The notes under the pieces are model-generated. The model saw only the letters and a list, made by a program, of their open reading frames with translations, was not told where the DNA came from and searched no databases. Shown piece after piece: positions 34,924 through 44,478 of a stretch of DNA of 64,000 nt. The stretch comes from Burkholderiales bacterium. GTDB lineage: Bacteria > Pseudomonadota > Gammaproteobacteria > Burkholderiales > Nitrosomonadaceae. The stretch lies in assembly GCA_024235755.1 (NCBI GenBank), contig JACKLV010000008.1, positions 1-64,000 of the forward strand, read 5' to 3'. The translations under genes were made by a program, and so were the position numbers. The number at the start of each line of letters is the position of its first letter. The stretch's first letter is position 1.

Positions 34924-36432
34924 ATGAGCCGTTTTGGAGAAAAGAAAAAAAAAGATCTACCCGGTTTGGGGCGAGAAATAGTGGTATGGTTTGTCGCAGC
35001 CCTGCTATTGTCCCATACTTCACAAGTGTTGTCAGCATTGACACTGTATGTCGATCCGGAAACCAATCAGGTGTATACCACGCCGGGGAAAAACCGGATA
35101 AAACTGGGTGATTTCGAGCCCGTAAAGCATGCTGAAAAAACACCTGCCGAAGCGCAGGCTGCCGAAAAAAATTCCCAGGCGCTAGAAAAGCGTATCGACC
35201 AAAAAATGGAGGAACTCAGAGCGCTGGAAACCAAGTTGGAAGCGCAGCAACAGTCGATTCAGACGGCAGTGGAACAGTCTCAACCGATACTGGCATCTGA
35301 GCCTGATGCCGACAAAACCGCAGCGAAAGAAGAAAAAAAATGGTATGACAAAATCAAGATCGGCGGTTATACGCAATTTCGACAAAGTGCCGGATTTTCG
35401 GGTGATCTGGAAAACCTGTCTTCGCCGGGCGACAAATCCATTGAAGAAGACACCAATTATTATATCCGCCGCGCACGTTTGGTATTCCAGGGCGATATTA
35501 CCGATCATTTGAAGCTTTACATGCAGACTGAATTTGCAGGCGGGGATGTTTCGGTACGTGATATGTATGGCGACCTCTTTTTCGATAAGAAAAAGGAATT
35601 TCGTATTCGTCCGGGGTTGTCGAAGATTCCGAACAGCTTTGAGCTTTTGCAGTCGAGCCGTGATCGCGTGGCGTTTGAACGCGCCGACGCGCTCAGTACC
35701 GGTGTGCGTAACGAACGGGATACCGGTATGTTCTTTTACTGGACACCGGAACATATCCAGAAGCGTTTCAGTTTCCTGAGAAAGGGACTGAAGGGTTCGG
35801 GTGACTATGGTGTTATCGGCTTGGGTGCTTATACCGGCCAGGGTATTAACGAACGCGACAAAAATGATAATCTGCATTTTGCTGCGCGGGTGACGTATCC
35901 GTTCCAGTTCAGCAATGGTCAGATATTCGAAGCCGGTGTGTACGGGTATACCGGCCGGTTTGTACCCACTGTCGCGGCAAATGCAAATGCAGGAATTCTT
36001 GCAGCGCCGATCTTTAATAAAAAAGGCTATCGCGATGCGCGTATCGGCTTGCACGCGATTTTATATCCACAGCCATTCGGTCTTCAGGCTGAATGGAACT
36101 GGGGCAAGTCACCTCAGTTGAGCGATGACAGGACGAGTATCGTATCCGGCAATATCAACGGCGGTTACGTACAGGCAATGTATAAATACGACAGTCCGTG
36201 GGGTGCCTGGATTCCATATTTCAAATGGCAGAAATACGATGGTGCCGAAAAATTTGCCGATAATGCGCCATTCGCGCGTGTCCGTGAAATTGAAGCGGGA
36301 CTGGAATGGCAGATTCGCCCGGAAGTTGAATTCGTCGTCGCTTATTCGCACATGGACAGAACCAATGTCAAAAACCTGATTCATGTGAAGAATGCTAACT
36401 TAATGCGGTTCCAGTTGCAGTGGAACTATTAG
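34924..36432 (+). CDS. Phosphate-selective (OprP/OprO-type) porin
   Basis: 502-residue outer-membrane protein. The N-terminus (1-39) is a long positively charged start plus a hydrophobic signal. A periplasmic coiled-coil (about 65-110, rich in Glu/Gln/Lys) is followed by a beta-barrel from about 135, opening KIKIGGYTQFRQSAGF and ending in an aromatic residue (QLQWNY). Features of the OprP/OprO family are YYIRRARLVFQGDITDHLKLYMQTEF (key RRARL) and RIRPGLSKIPNSFELLQSSRDR. The PhoB-type box upstream supports a phosphate or polyphosphate role. A substrate other than phosphate cannot be excluded. Confidence 0.85.
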   Translation: MSRFGEKKKKDLPGLGREIVVWFVAALLLSHTSQVLSALTLYVDPETNQVYTTPGKNRIKLGDFEPVKHAEKTPAEAQAAEKNSQALEKRIDQKMEELRALETKLEAQQQSIQTAVEQSQPILASEPDADKTAAKEEKKWYDKIKIGGYTQFRQSAGFSGDLENLSSPGDKSIEEDTNYYIRRARLVFQGDITDHLKLYMQTEFAGGDVSVRDMYGDLFFDKKKEFRIRPGLSKIPNSFELLQSSRDRVAFERADALSTGVRNERDTGMFFYWTPEHIQKRFSFLRKGLKGSGDYGVIGLGAYTGQGINERDKNDNLHFAARVTYPFQFSNGQIFEAGVYGYTGRFVPTVAANANAGILAAPIFNKKGYRDARIGLHAILYPQPFGLQAEWNWGKSPQLSDDRTSIVSGNINGGYVQAMYKYDSPWGAWIPYFKWQKYDGAEKFADNAPFARVREIEAGLEWQIRPEVEFVVAYSHMDRTNVKNLIHVKNANLMRFQLQWNY

Positions 36433-36960
36433 TAAATTGCTCGAGCACTCGCTGCATAGTCCAACAATGCAACGAGTGTTAGTATCTTTAAATTAGAGAT
36501 GAAATTGAACTAAAGTATTGATTACCTGTCGTAATAAGTCCTTGATCGATCATGTTTTTGGCAACCTGGAGTGGCTTCAATGCAGTGTTCTGGATTAATT
36601 GCTAATGAATACGTTTGTTTTACTGATCGAATTGTGACTTATTCTGATAAGGTCTAATCTCACTTTTGTTAAGTATATAAATATGTTAAATCCTCGTGAC
36701 AAATTTTGACAGTCAGTGTCATTAAAGTGTTAAGATGTGAGGTGCTAAACACAAAATACGCCAAATAAGTTTTTATGCTAATAAAAGGACTTGTTTGATC
36801 GGTATTGCATGCGCTGTAAGCATTACTTGGTGACGGTTTAGTCATAGTCAGGCATTTGCGTTAAAAAATGTGTGCATGCAGTGTATTGCCAAATTATGAG
36901 TGAATATACCGCTTCAAAAAGTTGTATACAAATTTAAGGTTTTTAGAAGGACGGTCTTTT
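36433..36960. other. Intergenic region before the desaturase gene
   Basis: 528 bp. Just after the porin gene an imperfect inverted repeat (ACTCGCTGCAT ... ATGCAACGAGT, about 36449-36478) may act as a weak terminator; it lacks a T run. The rest is AT-rich and probably holds the desaturase promoter. No gene is visible. Confidence 0.5.
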
Positions 36961-38151
36961 ATGATTTCAGATTTTCTCAATCTAATTTCGGGTGTTATAG
37001 ATTTGCCCTGGTGGGGGTATATCGTTGTAACGCTGGTACTGACACACATTACGATTGCCAGCATTACAATATATTTACACCGACATTCAGCTCACAGAGC
37101 GCTGGATTTGCATCCCATACCGAGTCATTTTTTTCGGTTCTGGCTTTGGCTGACATCAGGGATGGTGACAAAAGAATGGACGGCAGTGCATCGTAAGCAT
37201 CATGCTAAATGCGAAACGCCAGACGATCCACACAGCCCGATGATTTACGGTATTAAAAAAGTGTTGGCCGAGGGTGCAGAACTTTACCGGATTGAATCAA
37301 AAAACAAGGAAACACTGGAACGGTACGGATATGGTACCCCGGATGATTGGGTTGAACGCAACATATACAGTAAACACAGTGCTAAAGGCATCGCGCTGAT
37401 GCTGATTATCAATGTCATTTTGTTCGGTCCGATCGGCTTAACAATCTGGGCTATTCAAATGATGTGGACACCGATTTTTGCGGCGGGTGTAATCAATGGT
37501 ATAGGGCACTACTGGGGATATCGTAATTTTCAAGCGGAAGATGCCAGCCGTAATATTGTGCCGTGGGGTATTCTGATCGGTGGTGAGGAGTTGCATAACA
37601 ACCATCATGCTTATGCGACATCCGCCCGGTTGTCGAACAAGTGGTATGAGTTTGATATTGGCTGGTTATATATTCGCCTTCTCGAAATGATGGGATTGGC
37701 AAAAGTAAAGAAAGTGGCGCCTAAGTTAAAGTTTAATAAAGGTAAAACACAGTGTGATCTGGATACGCTGCAAGCGGTTATCTCGCATCGTTATGAAGTG
37801 CTGGCGAAATATTCCAAGTCACTGAAAGTTGCATTTTCGGAAGAAATCGTGCATTTGAAAGAATCAATTTCGCATTATGATATTGACAAGTCAACGTTGA
37901 AGCGCTGGCTTTTGGCAGATGCGAGAACATTACAGGCACATGAACGTGAAGCACTCAGCCAAGTACTGAGCAAGACCAAAACTTTGGATACAGTTTATTC
38001 CATGAGAGAAGAACTGATCGAAATTTGGCAACGCTCGACTGCATCGAAAGATGAACTGGTCAAACAGTTGGAAGATTGGTGTAAACGTGCTGAAGAGAGC
38101 GGCATCGAAGTTTTGAAAACTTTTTCTCAACGACTGCGCTGTTACGCTTAG
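36961..38151 (+). CDS. Acyl-CoA/acyl-lipid delta-9 desaturase (DesA-like)
   Basis: Di-iron membrane desaturase introducing a double bond into fatty acyl chains. The start at 36961 (MISDFLNLISG) has AAGGA nine bases before; the upstream ATG at 36922 adds 13 unlikely residues. Of the 396 residues, HRHSAHRALDLHP (about 40-52), HRKHHAKCETP (about 77-87) and EELHNNHHAYATSARLS (about 213-229) are the three iron-binding histidine boxes. Four membrane segments surround them. The C-terminal 130 residues are charged and cytoplasmic, as in Pseudomonas DesA. It is a single gene. Confidence 0.92.
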   Translation: MISDFLNLISGVIDLPWWGYIVVTLVLTHITIASITIYLHRHSAHRALDLHPIPSHFFRFWLWLTSGMVTKEWTAVHRKHHAKCETPDDPHSPMIYGIKKVLAEGAELYRIESKNKETLERYGYGTPDDWVERNIYSKHSAKGIALMLIINVILFGPIGLTIWAIQMMWTPIFAAGVINGIGHYWGYRNFQAEDASRNIVPWGILIGGEELHNNHHAYATSARLSNKWYEFDIGWLYIRLLEMMGLAKVKKVAPKLKFNKGKTQCDLDTLQAVISHRYEVLAKYSKSLKVAFSEEIVHLKESISHYDIDKSTLKRWLLADARTLQAHEREALSQVLSKTKTLDTVYSMREELIEIWQRSTASKDELVKQLEDWCKRAEESGIEVLKTFSQRLRCYA

Positions 38152-38270
38152 ATCGGCAACGCTATCTTTTTGTAAGACAAGCTTTCGAGCATTGGGTTGG
38201 AGTGGATATAACTAGCCGTCAATTGGAAAAAAGCCAGATTTAATTCAATACAAAGAGACAGCCATTGATC

Positions 38271-38299
38271 AAAAAAACCCGTTTGATACGGGTTTTTTT
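38271..38299. terminator. Bidirectional terminator between the desaturase gene and hemW
   Basis: Stem AAAACCCG / CGGGTTTT with loop TTTGATA and A/T runs on both sides. It serves the two converging genes. Confidence 0.85.
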
Positions 38300-38329
38300 G
38301 TGTATACAGTATTTAGTCGTAACCATTCT

Positions 38330-39604
38330 TCACTTTTTGGTGTGATCGAATCGCTTTGCATTCTCTTTAGCATCAATTAGAGAGTTCTGGTTTTCCGGTA
38401 AAAAAATGTGCAGCAAATCGTTCAGAAAATTTCTGCCCATTTGCGTTGGTGTGGTATGTGCATGGTTGCGTATAATCAATCCTTGCTGTTCAGCTTCATT
38501 TAATTGCGGCAGGATGGCAGTGATTGACAGCCCCGTACGTTCCTGAAACAAGGCGCTTTCGAATCCGCCGGTCAGACGCAGTGCATTCATCATGAACTCG
38601 AAACATCGATCATTGTTTGACAGTGAGTGTTGCGTTTGAACCGTTGTTTCTGATCTTGCGCCGGCATGCGCCGCTTTCTCCATATATTCTTTGGGTTGTT
38701 TAAAACGCATTTGCCGGATGATGCTGGTTTCGAAGCTGATTTTACTGTGCGCGCCTGCGCCGATACCTAGATAATCCCCAAAAAGCCAGTAATTCATATT
38801 ATGCTGTGATACGTGGCCATGCTTGGAAAAAGCTGAAGTCTCATAGTGCAGATAATGATGATCAGCTAGTGTTTGTTCAATGACATCTTGCATAACTGCT
38901 GATTGTTCGTCATCGGGCAGGATAGGTGGAAAACGGTGAAAAAGCGTATTGGGCTCCAGGGTCAGGTGATAAACGGAGAGGTGTTGGGCTTTAAAAGTAC
39001 AGGCTGTTTTAATGTCGTTTTCAGCATCGTTTACAGTTTGCCCTGGCAGCGCATACATTAAATCCAGATTGATATTGTCGAAATTTTTCTGTGCGATTTC
39101 GATAGCCTCAATTGCATTCTGCGCATCATGAACACGTCCAAGTGCCTGTAAATGCAGTGGATTGAAACTTTGCACGCCGATGGACAGACGATTAATCCCG
39201 GCAGTCCGGTAGTCCGCAAATTTTTTCGCTTCGAAGGTGCCGGGATTGGCCTCCAGCGTAACCTCCGCTCCCGGTTCCAGCGGTAACAGTGTATTGACTG
39301 CGGTCAGCAAGCTATTGATCGAGTCAGCACTGAATAAACTGGGTGTGCCTCCACCAAAAAATACGCTGGTTAAACGTCTTCCCCAAACGTGTGGCAGTGC
39401 TGACTCAAGGTCGCGAATGAGTGCGGAAACATAGGCTTTTTCCTGAATCTCGTTGTTGTCTCGGATCGCATGTGAATTAAAGTCGCAGTAAGGACATTTC
39501 TTCAGACACCACGGGATATGAATATACAGGCTCAATGGCGGCAACGCACTGAGCTTGGGTGATTGATTACCCGTTGTCAGCAACGGTGAAATAATGGTTG
39601 TCAC
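38330..39604 (-). CDS. hemW: Radical SAM heme chaperone HemW
   Basis: Radical SAM protein of the HemN/HemW group; HemW members insert heme rather than oxidise coproporphyrinogen. The 424-residue protein has the iron-sulfur motif IPWCLKKCPYCDFNSH (CxxxCxxC, about 31-46), FFGGGTPSLF (about 82-91), NRLSIGVQSFN (about 139-149) and LMYALPGQT (about 181-189). It has CDF after the motif and lacks the extra N-terminal region of HemN, which favours HemW. Its ATG is 9 bp past the stop of the FtsX-type permease gene, which lies upstream on the same strand. Confidence 0.92.
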   Translation of the reverse strand: MTTIISPLLTTGNQSPKLSALPPLSLYIHIPWCLKKCPYCDFNSHAIRDNNEIQEKAYVSALIRDLESALPHVWGRRLTSVFFGGGTPSLFSADSINSLLTAVNTLLPLEPGAEVTLEANPGTFEAKKFADYRTAGINRLSIGVQSFNPLHLQALGRVHDAQNAIEAIEIAQKNFDNINLDLMYALPGQTVNDAENDIKTACTFKAQHLSVYHLTLEPNTLFHRFPPILPDDEQSAVMQDVIEQTLADHHYLHYETSAFSKHGHVSQHNMNYWLFGDYLGIGAGAHSKISFETSIIRQMRFKQPKEYMEKAAHAGARSETTVQTQHSLSNNDRCFEFMMNALRLTGGFESALFQERTGLSITAILPQLNEAEQQGLIIRNHAHTTPTQMGRNFLNDLLHIFLPENQNSLIDAKENAKRFDHTKK

Positions 39605-39613
39605 GAATCCGGC

Positions 39614-42112
39614 TTATCCAATTTTACGTAATGTGAGCAGGGGAGGGGTTGTCAGCGTAGTGCGGGTGCCGATCATGCCCGCTATCAGTACGCCTGCAGT
39701 ACCAACGCAAACGCCGATGACCCAGATCCAAGGATTAAATGAATAAACTAGATGCAGAACATGATTGCCGATAGCGTACCCGAGTAAACTGGCGCCTGCT
39801 GACGCAAATAAACCGGCCAAGCCACCCAGGATAACAAATTCAGCCGCCCAGGCACGTGTCAGTTGCTTGCGTTTTGCACCCAGCGTTCGAAATATTGCCG
39901 CTTCACGAATGCGCTCATCCTGTGTGGCGGCAATAGCGGCATACAGTACGATAAAACCGGCCATCAAGGTAAACAGGAAGACAAATTCTATCGCCCGGGA
40001 TAACTGCTGTATCATTTCCTGGACCTGCTTCACAACAGCAGCAACGTCAATAACCAGAATGTTAGGAAACGCTTTGACCAGTTCGTGCATCGTTTTAGCG
40101 TCTGATGGCGGCAGATAAAAACTGCTGACGTAGTTAACCGGATAATTTTCCAGAAAACCGGGCGGTGCGATGACAAAAAAATTAACGCGGAAAGAATCCC
40201 ATTCCACTTTGCGTAGGTTAGTAATTGTTGCTGAAAAAGTGCTGCCGGCAATATCAAAGGTTAACTGGTCGCCTGGTTTAACCCGTAGTGTTCTGGCAAT
40301 ACCTTCTTCAAGCGATACTATAGGTTCTGTCAGGGTGTGCTCCGGATCCCACCAATCGCCATGAACAAGCAGATTATCTTGTGGTAATTCAGCGGACCAG
40401 GATAAATTAAAATCGCGCCTGACATGATTGGCCGCATGCGGGTCGTCATAATCTTCGGGTGTGATTTTTTTATTGTTAATTTCAACCAGACGCCCACGTA
40501 CCATTGGAAAAGTAGGTGGTGTTTCAATAGTATGCTGATTGAAAAAATTTTCGAGCAGTGGCAACTGGTCGGATTGGATGTTGACCAGAAAATGGTTGGG
40601 TGCATCAGGAGGAAGCGTCGTGTGCCAGTTCTTGATCAGATCATCCTGTACTAAAGTCAGTACCAGTAAGGCCATGAAGCCGAGTCCAAGTGAAACTGCC
40701 TGGACTATGCTCGAAATCGCGCGCCGCCGGATATTGGCAAGACCGTAGCGCCAGGCACTACCAGTCTGGCGACGCAAGCCCGATAACACTTTGACCAGCA
40801 CCAGACCAATCAAGCCAAAAACAGCAACGGCAATAATAAATCCGGCGATGGTAAATAAACCAAGTTTCAGATCACCGGCTTTCCATAAAAAAAGCAGTGA
40901 TAATGTTGCCAGCCCCAGCAGATAGCCTGTGACGCTGTGTGTATTAGGCATGCCGATGTCCCTGCGCAAAACGCGCAACGCTGGAACGCTGCGTAAATTC
41001 AGTATCGGTGGCAATGCAAATCCCAGTAGCAGAACGATGCAGACCAAAAATCCATGTACGGCAGGCAGATAGCTTGGCAACGGCATTGCCGTATCGGCCA
41101 GGTCGGAAAGCCATGCGGTCAATACCTCTTGCGCCGCAAAGCCGATTAAACAACCGATCAGGCTGGCAATCATGCCCAGCGCAATAAAATAAAATAAATA
41201 AAGAATGAACAAGCCGTGCTGGCTTGCGCCCATACTGCGCATGATGGCACAGCCGTCGAGGTGACGCTGAGTAAACCGACGAACAGCCAGTGCGATGGCG
41301 GCGGCCGCCAGAACCACGCTGACCAGGGCTGAAAGATTTAAAAATTTCTCCGCACGTTCGAGCGCTGATTTTATTTCCGGCCTGGCATCGCGTATGCCTT
41401 CGATTCTTTCAACCGCTTTAATCTGTTTTTCTGCCCAGCTGCGGTATGCTTCGACAGCTGAAAACTCGCCGGCAATCAGAAGCTGATAGGTTACGCGGCT
41501 ACCTTCCTGAATCAAACCGGTTGCAGGCAAGTCCGCTGCGTTGATCATCACGCGTGGCGCTATATGAATGAATCCCACGGAATGATCCGGTTCGCGCATA
41601 ATGAGCGCGGATGCTGTCAATTGAATAGCGCCAATTTCTAGCGGGTCGCCACGCCTGAGGTCCATGTAAGCCAGCATTTTTTCATCGAACCAAAGCGTTC
41701 CCTGTTTCGGAATCCGGGTGGTAACGCGGTTTCCCGGTTCGGCGGATGCGCCTGCAAGATGGAGTTTTCCGCGCAAAGGATAGCCATCGGTAACAGCCTT
41801 GACCTGTACAAGCTGGTTGTTGTCTCCGTTTGAGACCATGCTTGGAAACTGTGTGACTTTGGCAATATCTAGGTCACGTCGCTGTGCTTCTTCTGCGTAA
41901 TGTTCGGATAACGGGCGTGTAGAAATAATCAGTAGATCGGCGCCCAGCAATTGATTGCTCTCTTGTGATAATGTTTTGTCAACACGATCGGCAAAAAAGG
42001 CAACAGTAGTCATGCCGCTGATGGCAATAATGAGTGCGAGTATCAGCACATAAAGCTCACCTGCACGCCAGTCGCGTCGCAGCATGAGCATGGATAATCT
42101 GAGATATTGCAT
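39614..42112 (-). CDS. FtsX-type ABC transporter permease (YbbP-like)
   Basis: 832-residue inner-membrane protein with about ten hydrophobic segments: one near the N-terminus (about 20-42), a block at 255-430 and a C-terminal block at 700-825. The two FtsX domains and the periplasmic MacB-like N-terminal region (LSQESNQLLGADLLIIST) match the predicted YbbP permeases. The conserved ATQDERIREAAIFRTLGAKRKQL (about 730-752, key REAAIFRTLGA) is diagnostic. The usual YbbA ATPase is not adjacent. It may export lipids or lipoproteins or hydrophobic compounds; the substrate is unknown. Confidence 0.87.
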   Translation of the reverse strand: MQYLRLSMLMLRRDWRAGELYVLILALIIAISGMTTVAFFADRVDKTLSQESNQLLGADLLIISTRPLSEHYAEEAQRRDLDIAKVTQFPSMVSNGDNNQLVQVKAVTDGYPLRGKLHLAGASAEPGNRVTTRIPKQGTLWFDEKMLAYMDLRRGDPLEIGAIQLTASALIMREPDHSVGFIHIAPRVMINAADLPATGLIQEGSRVTYQLLIAGEFSAVEAYRSWAEKQIKAVERIEGIRDARPEIKSALERAEKFLNLSALVSVVLAAAAIALAVRRFTQRHLDGCAIMRSMGASQHGLFILYLFYFIALGMIASLIGCLIGFAAQEVLTAWLSDLADTAMPLPSYLPAVHGFLVCIVLLLGFALPPILNLRSVPALRVLRRDIGMPNTHSVTGYLLGLATLSLLFLWKAGDLKLGLFTIAGFIIAVAVFGLIGLVLVKVLSGLRRQTGSAWRYGLANIRRRAISSIVQAVSLGLGFMALLVLTLVQDDLIKNWHTTLPPDAPNHFLVNIQSDQLPLLENFFNQHTIETPPTFPMVRGRLVEINNKKITPEDYDDPHAANHVRRDFNLSWSAELPQDNLLVHGDWWDPEHTLTEPIVSLEEGIARTLRVKPGDQLTFDIAGSTFSATITNLRKVEWDSFRVNFFVIAPPGFLENYPVNYVSSFYLPPSDAKTMHELVKAFPNILVIDVAAVVKQVQEMIQQLSRAIEFVFLFTLMAGFIVLYAAIAATQDERIREAAIFRTLGAKRKQLTRAWAAEFVILGGLAGLFASAGASLLGYAIGNHVLHLVYSFNPWIWVIGVCVGTAGVLIAGMIGTRTTLTTPPLLTLRKIG

Positions 42113-42335
42113 GTTAAATTAAATAATAGAAATAACAGCTTGTTGTAATTTTTTATGCTGCGTTAGGTTGCTAATGTAGTTTTGATTTACACAAAGCGGA
42201 TTGGTTTCAGAGCCCGGTCGATGCACGCTATTTCAGCATTCTGATGCCTTTAATTTACGACGCTTCTTTGATTGTACTCGATCTACAGATCAAACCGGCA
42301 AGAATGGATATAAAAACGTTATAGATTTTTTTGAT

Positions 42336-43886
42336 TTAGCGTATGAATTGAGTTAATCCAAAAAAATCGACCATCATTAGACGATATTGTTCAGATTTTC
42401 TGGTTTGCAAGGATTCTAGAGGATTCAGATTGTCTGTAAGAATAAAGCCTTGTGTCTGATCTAATGTAACAAGGCGTTGTTTAAACCAGTTGCGCTGCTG
42501 CGAATTTAATCCGACTGTGTCAACGTCGATGCGCTGATTGGATGCAATAAAAATAAAGTCGTTGAATTCCCTACCAGGTTCTGAAATTAACGCAATCTGG
42601 TATGGAAAAACACGGGCGAGCGTCTTGGCAACCGAGGCCAGTGCGGCATTACGGCCGTCTTCAAAAAAAGCAACGAAATTCAATGCGACAATACCGTTTT
42701 CGGAAAGCAGGGATTGTAACTGTAGCATGGACTCGACCGTCAGCAAGTGAACCGGCTCGGAACCGCCGGTGAACACATCCATGATAATAAGATCGTATGG
42801 GCCTTCCAGTTTACGGATTTCATATCGCGCGTCGCCGATAATCGTCTTGCCTGTCGGTGTAAAGTCAAAATAGGTGCGCGCTGCCTCTGATACAGCTGGG
42901 TCGATTTCCAGCGTATCGGTTTCAATACCAAGTTGCTTGAGTGTCATGGCCATATGGCCTGCACCTTGTCCGATCAATAAAGCGCGCTGCATTCCGGGTG
43001 AAAGCTTTGGCAGATGGGTGATAATCTCTTGATACGTCAGAATATTTTCACCGTGACTAATGGTCGCCGCACCTATGATTGAAGCGTCCATCATCAGCAA
43101 ACGGTAATTCTCCTCAGGGTTATCGACCACACGAACCCAACCGTATAGACTTTCGCGTTCAAATCGTGTCTGAAAGTGTCTGTCGTCGGCAACCTGTTTG
43201 CTGGAATCGTTAATTAACGGCAATAAAATAATACTTGCTGTAAACAGTATAGCTACTGTCGGTAATGAAATAGCCAGTTTTACGCGTTTGCGTTCAAAAA
43301 ATGCAACACAAAAAGCCAGAATCAGCAACCCCAAACCTAAACCGATAAATATTTCACGCGATCCGACCTGCGGAAACAAGTAAAAACCCAGAAATAGCGT
43401 GCCGATGACGCTGCCTACGGTGCTTACGGCATAAATTGAACCAGTGCTGGTGCCAACGCCTTCCAAACTTGAGGTGGCGAGCTTAACGGCAAAAGGGCCG
43501 ACCATGCCTAGCATGAACAAGCTCGGCGTAAACAGAATCAACGTGCTGACAAACGTCCCCATGCGTAAACCCAAGGGATCCGTCATCAACAGTACCGGTG
43601 CCGCCAGCCAGGGCACGATTAATGTTAAAAGACCGGAAAGCGCAATAATGGTTGCCAGACCGAAGCGTATAGACCGGTCAGCCCAGCGTCCGCCGACGAA
43701 GTAACCTAACGCCAAGGCTATCAGGGTGACTGAGATTACTGATGTCCAGACATAAAGACTAGCGCCGTAAAAAGGCGCAATCAGGCGTGTACCGAGTAAT
43801 TCAACGACCATGACCGCCGCACCGGTTATAAATACGGTGACATATAACCAAGTGCGGTTAAGTAAGTGCGAAAAATGTGTATTCAT
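42336..43886 (-). CDS. Fused membrane transporter / spermidine-synthase-like protein
   Basis: 516 residues. The N-terminal half (about 12-230) contains six or more hydrophobic helices (VFITGAAVMVVELLGTRLIAPFYG is typical; key VELLGTRLIAP). The C-terminal half (about 240-500) is a spermidine-synthase-type methyltransferase fold, with RALLIGQGAGHMAMTLKQLGIETDTLEIDPAV (key IGQGAGH and EIDP) and YDLIIMDVFTG. Such fusions are common but their substrates are not known; polyamine transfer itself is unproven. A palindrome-linked promoter (43942-43987) of the same design as those at 47-51 kb precedes it. Confidence 0.85.
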   Translation of the reverse strand: MNTHFSHLLNRTWLYVTVFITGAAVMVVELLGTRLIAPFYGASLYVWTSVISVTLIALALGYFVGGRWADRSIRFGLATIIALSGLLTLIVPWLAAPVLLMTDPLGLRMGTFVSTLILFTPSLFMLGMVGPFAVKLATSSLEGVGTSTGSIYAVSTVGSVIGTLFLGFYLFPQVGSREIFIGLGLGLLILAFCVAFFERKRVKLAISLPTVAILFTASIILLPLINDSSKQVADDRHFQTRFERESLYGWVRVVDNPEENYRLLMMDASIIGAATISHGENILTYQEIITHLPKLSPGMQRALLIGQGAGHMAMTLKQLGIETDTLEIDPAVSEAARTYFDFTPTGKTIIGDARYEIRKLEGPYDLIIMDVFTGGSEPVHLLTVESMLQLQSLLSENGIVALNFVAFFEDGRNAALASVAKTLARVFPYQIALISEPGREFNDFIFIASNQRIDVDTVGLNSQQRNWFKQRLVTLDQTQGFILTDNLNPLESLQTRKSEQYRLMMVDFFGLTQFIR

Positions 43887-43941
43887 GTATGGTTGGGTGG
43901 TTGTATGCGGCGCGCATACGTAATGGCTTCAAATCATATGG

Positions 43942-43987
43942 AGTTTATCGCTAGAGTTGAATTCTGAGAATGCGACAAATTGTCGCA
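43942..43987 (-). promoter_or_regulatory. Palindrome-linked promoter P0
   Basis: On the minus strand the palindrome TGCGACA-ATT-TGTCGCA (43987-43971) abuts TTCTCA (-35-like). Exactly 17 bp further on is TAAACT (43947-43942, -10-like). It would start transcription near 43935, about 50 bases before the transporter/spermidine-synthase gene. Confidence 0.6.
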
Positions 43988-44252
43988 CTAGCACTCAATC
44001 CATATGATATAACCGGGTTCAGTGCGCTTGTCAGCGTATATGGCAAGGCCTGCCTTGTAGGAGTCGTGCTATTAAAAGCGCAAAACGAGACCATGGGTGC
44101 TGACAAGCTCACCCACAGGGCGCTACTGTGGCATCCCGCAACCGCGTTACAGTTTTTGAAGAGCACCGGAATTTATCGAAGCATTAAAACGAGAAAAATT
44201 CTAGACGGACATACCGGGCGCATACAGAGAATTGATAGGTGCGAGCACTGGA

Positions 44253-44474
44253 TCAGGTTGGCTCGAAAAGATCGTGGGTTTTTGCGGGTGAGCGTGGTGG
44301 TGCCCGCGTGGACAACCCAAGATGATCAAGAATTTTGGTGATTGCCCCGGATTCCAGGATAGCGGCAATGATTTTCAGGGTTCCGCTACAGTGAGGGCAG
44401 TGCTCAATGTCGATATCGAACACCCGCTTTAACAAACGCGCCCAACTGGAGAGCCCGGAGTAGCGTGGCAGAAC
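44253..44474 (-). pseudogene. Remnant of an IS91-family transposase (C-terminal part)
   Basis: The frame reads SSWARLLKRVFDIDIEHCPHC and continues with SGTLKIIAAILESGAITKIL and HLGLSTRAPPRSPAKTHDLF. This is the zinc-finger tail of IS91/ISCR-type rolling-circle transposases (key CPHC and TRAPPRSP). The catalytic N-terminal part is absent: the frame is cut at the end of the neighbouring PAS-GGDEF-EAL gene. It is a dead fragment marking past IS activity. Confidence 0.8.
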
Positions 44475-44478
44475 AGTT

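Noticed and set aside
35182..36054. 290-codon frame antisense to the porin
   Set aside because: It mirrors the codon pattern of the porin gene and its translation has no recognisable domain; a shadow frame.
43970..44341. 123-codon plus-strand frame over the IS91 remnant
   Set aside because: It is the complement of the transposase tail and begins inside the P0 palindrome.
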